From assembly GCA_037043235.1 (NCBI GenBank), contig JAWRVZ010000247.1:62001-126000 (forward strand): a stretch of 64,000 nt of DNA, read 5' to 3'. The position numbers and the translations under genes are program-made. The stretch is from Rhodeus uyekii (lineage: Eukaryota > Chordata > Actinopteri > Cypriniformes > Acheilognathidae). This document shows positions 45,060 through 54,728 of the stretch, one piece after another (within the stretch, counting starts at the first letter, position 1; every line of letters begins with the position of its first letter). The notes beneath the pieces were generated by a model. It saw only the letters and a program-made list of their open reading frames with translations. It was not told where the DNA came from and did not search any database.

Positions 45060-45518
45060 AGTTAACCAATTTGTGGTATATGACAATGAGATAAAAAAGA
45101 AAGAAAAAGGCCAGAACAATTCTGAGCCCATTTGAGATATTAGTTGGAAGAACCCCATTAATTATTGAAGGGAGCAAGAAACCGGTGCCATCATCCGAAT
45201 CGTGAACTGTGATTGTTGAACTGTCGTAAAGAAATGTATTTTCTGCTGGCTAACATCTGTGTGCAGGTAAAAGCAGCTCAGGGGAAGACAGCTGAAATCC
45301 CGCTCCATGACCTCAGACCAGGAGATCTTGTGGTGATAAAGGATCTGAGGAGAAAGAGCAGGAAGGCAAAGAGGTGGCTGGGCCCGTTTCAAGTGCTACT
45401 GACGACGCACACAGTGAAGGTCGCAGAGAGAACCACGTGGGTTCACGCTAGCCATTGCAAGAGCCACCTGCAGAGGGAGAAGGGGAATCGAAGGAGTAGA
45501 AACCACAGATTTCAATAA
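45060..45518 (+). pseudogene. Retroviral integrase C-terminal fragment
   Basis: At 45120-45160 the plus strand shows a SPFEILVGRTP motif, the end of the integrase core. From 45250 an open frame to 45518 carries the SH3-like C-terminal domain, with LRPGDLVVIKDL at 45315-45350 and RWLGPFQVLLTT at 45372-45407. The D,D-35-E core is not recognisable upstream. The type is gamma/epsilon-retroviral. Confidence 0.75.
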
Positions 45519-45608
45519 CAGCTTGTCTACGTCTCACACAGACTTCACTTCTGTTATCTAAACAAACAAGGACGTCCCGGAGGAGGAATCAAAGTCAAAA
45601 CAGCCAGA

Positions 45609-46735
45609 GTGGTGGGAATCAAGATAACCGAAATGGATGCCGCACCGAGACCTTGGCACCCGTTCAGACACCCAGGGCTGTGCGGCCTGAGAGGCACCAC
45701 ATGTATTCTGACTGTGATATCAATAATGATCTGTACTATAATTCTATATGCAACAGGGGCCATCGATCAGACCAAAGAGACCAACGACACCGCTCTGAGC
45801 AGCAACAACACACCATCGCGGGAGGAGTCACGCTGGTGGAGGGGTCTGAAGTAAGATTTGAGTGTAATCCCTATGAGAAGAACTGCATTAACTGTATAAA
45901 AGTCAGCTACTGGGCCAGGTATGGCCAAGTGTATTTTTGCAGACACCCATGGAAATGGTCTGATGTGGTGGCCTACCACGAACCAACGACTTATGGGACT
46001 GATGAGAGATTCAGAGTGAGCAAGAAAGGGTGGGCTGGAAACAGAGACAATCGAGGAGGAATGGTGGTAGCGGTGAAAGGAGTAAGACTATCTGATGAAG
46101 GAATGTACTACTGTGGAATCGACAAAAGCGGAACAGATTGGCAACAACAAATCTATCTGAAGGTAGGACCAAAGGCTCCCAGCGCTGCGGGACCTCTGGT
46201 TGAACCAGGAGACTTAAGTAAACATGACTGGCTAGTGGGCCGTAGAGAACAACGGACCGGAACTACTTCCGTAGTAAGCAATGTGAAAAATGACAACACC
46301 ATGAACTGTTCAATGACTTGTCTGGGACAAGAACTGTCATCTTCACTTGTCCTTTCAACAAACCGAACGACACTTCAGCAGCATCAGTCTGGGTTTTTCC
46401 TACTGGAATGCCACAACGGGTAGCTATGAACAAGACCAATGGTTTGGAATGGACTGTCTTAGAAATAGCAAACAGTACTGAAAATGCTTTGGGTCTGATT
46501 AATGATGAACTAGCACAAATCAGAGATGCTGTAATACAGAACAGATTGGTGTTAGATATGTTAACTGATGAGAAAGGAGAGGTATGTAAGAGGCTAAGTA
46601 CATCCTGCTGTTTTTACATCCCAGATTACAGTGACAACGTAACAAATGTAATTGATCACATGAGGATGGCCGTAAAAGAGCCACCAAGAGTTGATAGCCA
46701 ATGGTTCGAATGGTTTACTTACTTGTGATAGCATT
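45609..46735 (+). pseudogene. Retroviral env remnant with an Ig V-like domain
   Basis: Three frames lie in order. 45609-45854 holds a hydrophobic leader or signal-anchor (ILTVISIMICTIILYATGA) after a short basic/Pro head. 45821-46168, in another frame, encodes an Ig V-set-like domain. It has an early GGVTLVEGSEVRFEC strand with the first Cys, extra Cys pairs 7 and 10 residues on, and an RFRV strand. It closes with LSDEGMYYCG and an IYLKV end, the pattern of pIgR/CD300-type V domains. 46318-46728 has the heptad-rich transmembrane-subunit ectodomain with CX6CC at codons 90-98, then stops before any membrane anchor. At least two frameshifts separate the parts. Env normally mediates receptor binding and fusion; this copy is broken. 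Confidence 0.7.
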
Positions 46736-46985
46736 TGATCTTGATAGTAATTCAATGTGTTTCAGCATTTGTGCAAAGAACTGTGACCAGCACAGTTTCG
46801 TATCAAATGATTTCTAATGTCTGTATAAACGACAAGATGATGATGATGTGAGGATGGTACTGACATGAATTAATCGAATTATGGTATTTTCTATCCTGAA
46901 TATATATAATTGCTTGATTATACCAAGGGGACTTTCCCTACAAAAACAGCCTTAGCATTTCTTCCTTCTCAAATTCAAGTGAGTG

Positions 46986-47054
46986 ATGACTTTTTAAATT
47001 ACAATTGGGATATTTGTCTCTTATTCAGAACTAGTAAAAGATTTTGCCACCACA
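46986..47054 (+). repeat. Remnant 3' LTR of the endogenous retrovirus
   Basis: Matches the last ~68 bases of the 5' LTR (TTTTTAAATTACAATTGGGA … TTTTGCCACCACA) with few differences. The preceding ~250 bases (46735-46985) do not match the 5' LTR, so U3 was deleted or replaced. Confidence 0.75.
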
Positions 47055-47814
47055 GATGACTAATGACTTTCTACTGCTTCATTCTGAAAAAAAAGATATT
47101 CTAATTATTAGACCAAAAAATTCTGCACGTAATAATCTAGACTACTGCCTAACACTCGATGGCTGCTCTGTCAAGTCTTCGTCGTCAGTTAGAAACCTGG
47201 GTGTGCTCTTTGATACCAATCTTTCATTTGAAAGCCATGTTTCTAGCATCTGTAAAACGGCATTCTTCCATCTTAAAAATATATCTAAATTGCGACATAT
47301 GCTCTCAAAGACAAATGCGGAAAAGTTAGTTCATGCGTTCATGAGTTCAAGGCTAGATTATTGTAATGCTCTACTAGGTGGTTGCCCTGCACGCTTAATA
47401 AACAAATTCCAGCTGGTCCAAAATGCAGCAGCTCGAGTTCTTACTAGAACCAGGAAGTATGAGCATATTAGCCCAGTTCTGTCAAACCTGCACTGGCTTC
47501 CTATTAAACACCGAATACATTTTAAAATCTTGCTAATTACTTACAAAGCATTAAATGGTTTAGCTCCACAGTACTTGAGCGATCTCTTAACACATAGTCC
47601 TTCACGTCTATTGCGATCCCAAAATACTGACCAGCTTATAATACCTAGAATATCAAAGTCAACTGCTGGCGGGCGATCTTTTTCCTATTTAGCTCCTAAA
47701 CTCTGGAACAGTCTTCCTAATACAGTTCGGGAAGCAGACACACTCTGTCAGTTTAAATGTAGACTAAAAACACATCTTTTCAACCTGGCATACACATTAT
47801 ACATACATTTTTAA
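47055..47814 (+). pseudogene. LINE ORF C-terminal part
   Basis: Continues the LINE reverse-transcriptase frame after the retrovirus. It starts MTNDFLLLHSEKKDILI and includes VRNLGVLFDTNLSFESHV and SRLDYCNALL. LHWLPIKHRIHFKILLITYK and the C-terminal SYLAPKLWNSLPNTVR motif follow, ending at 47812. This 250-codon piece is open and is the usual C-terminal thumb and Cys-poor tail of fish L2 elements. Confidence 0.9.
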
Positions 47815-48460
47815 TCCAAATCATGTAAAATGATTGTTAGGCTGCATAATTTAGATAAGCCGGAACCGGGAACATTCCCATAACACCTGATGTACTCGAT
47901 ACATCAGAAGAAGAATGGCATCTACGCTGATATTGGTCTCTGTTTATTCCGAGGTTATCGTGGTCAGCCGGATCCGGGCCGTATCCAGATCAGATGAAGG
48001 ACCTGGACACGAGCACAGCACTGCCCTGAAGTGTCTGCGGAGACCGTGACTCTACTGGACCCTCCCCTGTGACGATCATGAACCCATCTCTAACCGGACC
48101 AAATTGGACTTCATATTGGACTTGAATTGTTGTATAATAATCATGCACTGTTTGGCTGTTGGCCAGAGGAGAACTGGTCCCCCGACTGAGCCTGGTTTCT
48201 CCCAAGGTTTTTTCTCCATTCTATTCTTCATTCGTTACGTCACCTGCCGGAGTTTTGGTTCCTTGCCGCTGTTGCCTATGGCTTGCTCAGTTGGGGAAAC
48301 TTAACACTTAAAATTCATCAATTGTATTGATTCACCTGCTATTTTGGGGCTTCTGTTCAGCCAAACAAACTTTGTTTATATCGTTTTTCCTGTAAAGCTG
48401 CTTTGAAACAATCTACATTGTAAAAGCACTATATAAATAAAGGTGACTTGACTTGACATG
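47815..48460 (+). mobile_element. LINE 3' untranslated region
   Basis: Contains the conserved CCAAGGTTTTTTCTCC and CTCAGTTGGGGAAAC blocks, ending with GGTGACTTGACTTGACA. The same tail occurs inverted at 30135-30480. Confidence 0.85.
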
Positions 48461-48465
48461 CTGGA

Positions 48466-51400
48466 TGTTTATGGAGCGTGATTTTTGCACATACTCGAGC
48501 CATTCAATTGAGACATTTGAATACGTTTTGTTCTGATTGAAGTATGCGTCAGAGCTATTGTGTCTTTAGGCATAAAATGAGTCTTATAGACAGCCATTGC
48601 ACAGCCCGCAAGAGTGGTGTGATTAAACGGGTCAAGTTCTGTGCACTGAATGAATTCATAGCGGTATTTCATGCATACTTCTCATAACAGAACAACATCG
48701 TTTCTGCAGTAAAATTACTACTGCAGTAATCTCTTTATTGAAATCAAAAACTTTACCAGTAACGGTGCTGTACCACGCATCAAACTTAATCATATCTTGA
48801 TCTGACATTGTCGAATACCCATATAAATGTTTTTCAGGGTATGGGCCAATGTAGTCGTCATTTTCAGCACGATTAAACAGATGTGGGAAATATCCCTTCT
48901 CGCTGTTAGCCAGATTGAACGTAGGTATAAATGCATAGCTGTCGATAAATCGTTGCTGGAAGGCATGAAGTTGCTTGAAAGCGTCTGTTGCATCTCGGGC
49001 AATATTTGGTCACGTCACACTGCGCATACTCCTCACCGGGGGCCGGCTGCTTGTGCATTTCAAAACAATAACCAGATTTACAGTACCGCAAACAGTCGGG
49101 ACAGTGTTTTGTCCTTTTGGGGTGGGTGTGACAGTCCGGGTGATTACACACGTATTTACATCTGTGATCTCTGCGATTGGTGTAGCCTCGATAGCAAAAC
49201 TCACAGACGTACGTTACACCTATAAATGGTTTTAGGTTTTTTATGAAATAGTAGTGTGAATCATGCAGATATAAAAACACTGTTTTGGGGTGCGGTTCAT
49301 CTGCGGTTTTGTACAACTCTAGCACTCCAGAATTTGAACGGTAGAATGTTACAATTTTAATATTTAACAAACGTTCAAAACGCTCAACGTTGTTAAAAAC
49401 CTATTTTATGCTGAGCTGTGAAACCAGCAGTCATCTGCATAGATTCTGCCTCAGCCTCCAACTCTGTGTGCGGCTTCTCTGACCATAGAAAATGTGCCAG
49501 ACAGATTGCAAAACACATTATTTGTAATATTTATGGGGCAAAATAAATTCATCCTGTTTCTGCTGATCACCTGATCACTGGCCACCACCATTTCTACACA
49601 AAGCTATTGAAACACGCAAATCCAAAGCCTCATCGACGGCCATGTCAGAGTTACTCTGCATTATCCTCTCAAGCTGGTTGATAAAGAGGTCCACATCGTA
49701 ATCATTGAGGTGACAAAACTGTATTGACATCTGATGACAAGCTGGCGCCACACAATGTAATGTTAATTAAATCCCCATCACCGGTGAATAATCTAGAAAA
49801 TGACACAATTTCAGATAACAAGTCATGTAAAAAGGATGTGTATACGGCTAAATCTGGGGAAGATATCTGCCGCAGATTTATCCGTCTATGAATTTCCAAA
49901 CCATTGAACTGATGAATGGGGATTATTGTGTACTCATGAACAACACCACCCTCTCTCGCAAGGGAGTCTATCTCACTCTGCGTGAGCCCCATGTTGGGGG
50001 CTGCCACAGCAAACGCATAGGGCGCACTTCTCCCCTCACCCACCTGCGGAGAATTTGATAATAGGTCTAGATCAAAATTTGTCACGTCCCAATCATCAGC
50101 CACATTGATGGTCTGAGATGAATTTAACAAACATTAGACAGATTACTGTCATGAGGAGAATTTAGCATCTGATCATAGTTTGTTACTTCCAGATTTTCAC
50201 TCATTGATTGCACTGTATTTAACAAATCTAGCAATACCTCTGTACTAGTCCTCGATCTGTTCACATTTTCAAGTGTTTGAGTTAAACCCCGCAAAGTTTC
50301 TGTTGTACTCTGCTGACCCTGGATGTCATTTTCACATCTAAATCGAACTCTCTGACTTTGATCAACATCATCAGGCTTCAGACAACGTTTTGTGGCCATT
50401 TTAACACAATTTTATTTAAACCCCACAACCAAATAGTACAAACACGCAGACACGCAATTCAGATTATACATCAAATAACCATAAAACATAAAGAATAACA
50501 TAACACCGCAGAAATAAATCAGAATATAAAAAGCACCGAACAACCCTAAAACAGAATATAAAAACACAGAACAACCATAAAACAGAATAATAAAAAGCAG
50601 GAAGACACTTGTGTAAAAACTCAGGACTTACCGAAGTGCGGTTTAAGTTTGTCCACCAGCTGCTTCAGTAAGTCCACAGACAACTCCTGTTGCATCTTTG
50701 TAGCGCTGTAGACTCCTTTAGGGATCTCCTGAGTTGCCTGAGCTCTCCGCACACAGTCTGGTGAAAAAGCTTGTAGGCCTGTCTCCCCCGTCGTCTATGA
50801 TCTGCTGCAATGTTCTGATTTAACAAATCGATGGTCGCTCTGTCCCTCTTACGTTCGCTGATGAGGGTATTCATCTGCTGGACCATTAATTCAAAAGTTG
50901 CATTTTGCTTGATCGTTTGATTGTTCTCAACTGTCAAAGCAGGATTGCGTTCACTGTTCTGCGGCCCCTCGTTCCTTAAAGCCTCCTGGTTTAAAGGTAG
51001 CACATCGCAGTCCGAATCGGTTTCTGACGTGGACGGTTGTGCAGCGTTCTCCAGGCCTCCAAATGCCTCGGGTACCAAGTCTGAAAAATCTAATATGGAC
51101 CAGACCCCCAGCATGTCATCATCCCGATCTCTGCATTTTCATCAGATGATTCTGAGGGGGGAGAATAAAATAGCAATAAATAAAAATACACAGCAAATGG
51201 TTTTATTATTATTATTAATATTATTATATGTGTACAATTTCTCTATATACAAACCTGGTACTTTTCTCTGGCGTTTCCGTTCAGGGGTGATGGGTTTAGA
51301 ACAGATTTCGACCGTTTCTTCTTCAGAACTGAGTACAACCCCGCTTCTTCAACACCGGCTCACCGATAGCCACAGCGGGATCCGACTCTTATTTCCTGAA

Positions 51401-52710
51401 TCACCACTCGATTCAGCAGCCGATGGCAAATCGTTAACAGCACCCTGTATATGCGCTAAACAGAGACATATATTCAGAACACACACACACACACACACAC
51501 GAGTCCCGTTATTGATCCACTCACCTACGGGGTTACGCGTTTCAACCCCCTCGCACCTTAAGCTGCGCTCCTGACTTGACAAGACACGTTGTTTCCAATT
51601 TGATTCACAACGTCCCTCATACACGCTAGTAAAAACATTAAAACACACGTTGTGTAACAGTCAATGCCTGTTATCAGGTTTATTATGTTTAAGAGGTGCT
51701 ATGTTCTTCCTAGACTCTAGGGGGGGCTTGAAGTATACACAGGATCAGGTATATAACAGGAAATAGTAGAGCAACTAGTAGGATCTGTTTGGTAAAACTG
51801 CTTGATTACTTCATACCTGTTTAACTTACTTATATCCTGTTTGAGAAACTGCTAGTTTTCTGCTCAAACGTAAGTGTGTGTGATTGTAGTATTTATGATA
51901 AACTTGCATGAAATGTATTTTGATTAATTTGAGTATCTATGTTTGGTGTAGAGGATTTTTGTTGGGGTAGTCTTGGACAATCTCTGATGACGTACATCTA
52001 TGAATGGACTTTTCTGAAATGATATCAACTCTCTGCTACTTCCGGATCCATCTTGTGTTGCCTTCATTGGAAAAGAACTCTGACTCCTTTCAATCTGTGA
52101 ACAATTATCCACTGCGTGGGATAATATGATATTGTATGTGCCCACACAAATGATGTAAAGAAAATGCTGAATGTGAAAGTAGAGTTGAAATATATATATT
52201 GAATGAATTGTACACATGGCTTTTCCCAAGATTTGACTGATTACAGAACCTCTATTTGCACAGACGTTGAACTCCCTTTTAGATTGTTGTAACTTTACCT
52301 GTGCGGTGACCAGGAATGGTTATAGATGTGAATACAATAATGAAATAGATATATTTCTAAGTTTGATAAAACAATCTTACCGAGCGGGTTGTTGCTGTTA
52401 GCGTCTGGTTGTCTAGAGTCAAGGATCAATTGCGGAGGCCTCGGAGCTGTCGGCGGGAACAATATTTTAAACACAGAATCGTTACTGCACATGCACTATA
52501 CACAACTATGTATAAAACTCAAAACGGATGCAATAGTTGAATCATACTCTGGTGTCAAGAGCCAGAAGATCGCTTACGTCGCCGTCATAATGTGTGTTCT
52601 TCACACAACCTGTTTAAATAGAATATATATCGACACCGTGAACATTTCTGGCTTAAACAACAAAAACAAATTTAAATTGAAGTAGCCTCACCGTTTAGAT
52701 AGACGTCCAT
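48466..52710 (-). pseudogene. Polinton/Maverick-type family-B DNA polymerase gene, spliced-looking, truncated
   Basis: Minus strand. Candidate 5' exons: 52692-52710 (ATG, MDVYLN), 52381-52446, 51254-51455, 50632-51151. Each ends in a GT donor (GTGAGG, GTAAGA, GTTTGT, GTAAGT) and exons 1-3 join in phase. The ORFs 50399-50124 and 50130-49702 continue the N-terminal region. A Cys/His-rich cluster follows at 49240-49000 (YVCEFCYRG … HCPDCLRYCKSGYCFEMHK), as in the zinc-binding N-terminus of protein-primed polymerases. Next comes the exonuclease region: KGYFPHLFNRAE (about 48890), YIGPYPEKHLYGY and FDAWYSTVTGKVFDF (48760-48740 region). WLEYVQKS lies near 48500. The LINE end at 48460 cuts it off before the polymerase core. 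Stops and frameshifts (for example in exon 3 and near 50690) make it a pseudogene. Whether it belongs to a Polinton, an adintovirus-like element or a domesticated copy is not decided. Confidence 0.7.
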
Positions 52711-52921
52711 TTCCACATACTGGTACTTAGAATTAAAACGTAAGCTGAAGACTTATTTCTGAAAAGCGCAGTAAAACCGAGGAGCGTAGGTTTGGAGTGA
52801 CCGCTATTTGCGAGAGATGGACAAGAAACCCAGCGAGAAACGCGGCCTTGTTTATAACGATCCTTCTCACAAACAAGACAACAGGGGGTTTTACAAACAA
52901 GCGGTCACACCCCCTCTGAAA

Positions 52922-52940
52922 AACTCTTTATATATAGAAA
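52922..52940 (-). promoter_or_regulatory. TATA box for the polymerase gene
   Basis: On the minus strand TATATATAAAGAG lies about 220 bases upstream of the proposed ATG (52710), after a G-rich stretch. Confidence 0.45.
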
Positions 52941-52944
52941 TAAC

Positions 52945-54700
52945 GCTGTTTGGTTTCTAAGATTTTAAAATAACACGCATCTTTTATTTTGCCTCGAAAA
53001 CTAAAAGTACACCGTTTTAACCACCCACTTACCAGGAACTGGTTTTAAGCATTCATTAAATTAAGAATACTCTCATTCATAGCAACTGTGGACAATAAAC
53101 TATTTTCTTATTTCCTTTTTACATGATTCAGTTGAAAACGGATGCAATTATTTTAAAACGTAATAATGGTAAGATATATATAATAATAATGTTCAAAACA
53201 TGACATGACTCGATTAGTTTTTAAATACCAAATGTAAAGTTTTAAAATGTTTCAATCACCACTCTTCCATATTACTCAGATTTTATAGTGAAGTGAATGA
53301 AGAATGAATCAATTCTTCAAGAATTCATTATTTTATTGATAATATACATCATTTGAACAAGAACAACAGAATTTGTAAAGGCTTTCAGGAGACTGGATGT
53401 CTGCTGCATGACTGTTACTAAGCATATGGCAGCATAAACCATCAGATAAGTCGACTGCATGACAGTTGGAGATGGTTGGTAGAGAAGTTCATGCTAAAAT
53501 GTAAGCAGTCTTTTCTTCTTCTGCTAGGTAAAACACCGAGTCATCTTCTCTGCTCAGCATGATATAAGATAGGACTGAGTTCATACCACAACTCTCTGCC
53601 TTAGAGTTTTAGATCAAACAGCGCAGATTTTGACACCTATGTGTTAACAACTTAAAACTTGCGTGGGCTACTTGCCCCACAGACAATCAAAGAAACCATC
53701 ATGACCCCCAACCGCTTTCCCCCCACCAGACTGGATGGAGCAGCACCATTTCAATGGCACTCTGGTTAAGATCCATCCATCATCATATATCAAACCATAA
53801 AATCATCTGTACCTTTATTTGATTGACACTCTGACTTGCCTGTCTGTGACGCCAAGTTGTAAATCTAACCATAACCTTTGACAGTCAGCGAGCACCCAAT
53901 CAGGGGCAACAACACACACACACACACACACACCTGTCTGTCAAACATTCACCGGACAGTTTGAGTGGCAGGTGGACAGCCGGACACAGGGTAAGTCCAT
54001 TAATTAGGCCATAAATCATCTTTGAGACATAATGCATTATATAACTACTAATGTACTTTATTCCTGTAATTAAAGCATCAGTACTCCAGTCTTAGGGGGT
54101 TACAAATGACAATTCCCAGGGAAAGCAAAATACACTACAAATACACTCGGTGGATCTTTATAATAAACACCCATTAACGTCTGAAATGTATACAAACTTA
54201 ACCTCAAGCTCCATAAGAAATTTGCATCTCTGTGGCATATTTTAGAGTTCCACTCTCACTCATTTCACGAGTTCACACTTACCAATGATTCAGGAGTAGT
54301 AAAGGTATGCGTATTTGCCGTGCTGTCCGAGGAGAGGGCTCCGAGCTCGGTATTACTCCCCCCCGTATTCCTGACTTTGATAGGAACAGTTAAGTGTGAG
54401 GAGTCGGGGTGGTGGAGGGATGCCGTAAACTGTCGAGGAATGTCGGTGAGTCGAACATGGCTATATATACACACGCTTCCTCTCATGCTGATAGGATGAG
54501 GTGTAATTGCTGATGATGAGTTGATTGCTTTCGTCCTTGAACATGCTCCTCCTGAACTTTAATAAAACATCATTTGTGGAACAAGATGTGAGAATGTAAT
54601 GAGAGTCAACCTGGAAAACATGACAGGATAAGTAATTTTGTTGTGCTGCATGCGGTTTGTCATTTTCTAAGAAGAGCTTGTGCTAAAACATTTTACAACA
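52945..54700. other. Intergenic DNA, no firm gene
   Basis: Includes a (CA)n run at 53912-53934. A minus-strand frame at 54265-54486 ends at a GTAAGTG donor (minus, ~54285) downstream of a TATATATA motif and could be a first exon, but I recognise no domain in it. Confidence 0.35.
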
Positions 54701-54728
54701 GCTATGCAATAGAATCCTAGAACTTCAC

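Larger units (their letters stand above)
38264..47054 (+). mobile_element. Endogenous retrovirus, decayed, 4-bp target duplication GATG
   Basis: The element begins TGTGATGG and ends CCACCACA, and GATG occurs at 38260-38263 and 47055-47058. In order: 5' LTR, primer-binding region, a membrane-segment ORF, a nucleocapsid zinc knuckle, an inserted non-coding repeat (about 40600-42130), reverse transcriptase, RNase H, integrase, env and a remnant 3' LTR. The integrase C-terminal domain and the CX6CC transmembrane motif are of gamma/epsilon-retroviral type. Multiple stops and deletions in every gene mean it cannot produce virus. It interrupts the LINE. Confidence 0.85.
32855..48460 (+). mobile_element. 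L2-like LINE, split by DIRS, SINE and retroviral insertions
   Basis: Four collinear pieces belong to one element: 32855-34481 (esterase-like tail plus endonuclease), 37111-37296 and 37476-38263 (reverse transcriptase), and 47055-48460 (C-terminal end and 3' UTR). Together they are about 4 kb. The frame carries stops, so it is inactive. The 3' end terminates in GGTGACTTGACTTGACA, a short tandem tail as in CR1/L2 elements. The 5' end is truncated. Confidence 0.85.

Noticed and set aside
51349..51574. Plus-strand 217-codon frame over 50921-51574 as a gene
   Set aside because: It is antisense to the polymerase-gene exons, includes a CA microsatellite and has no domain.
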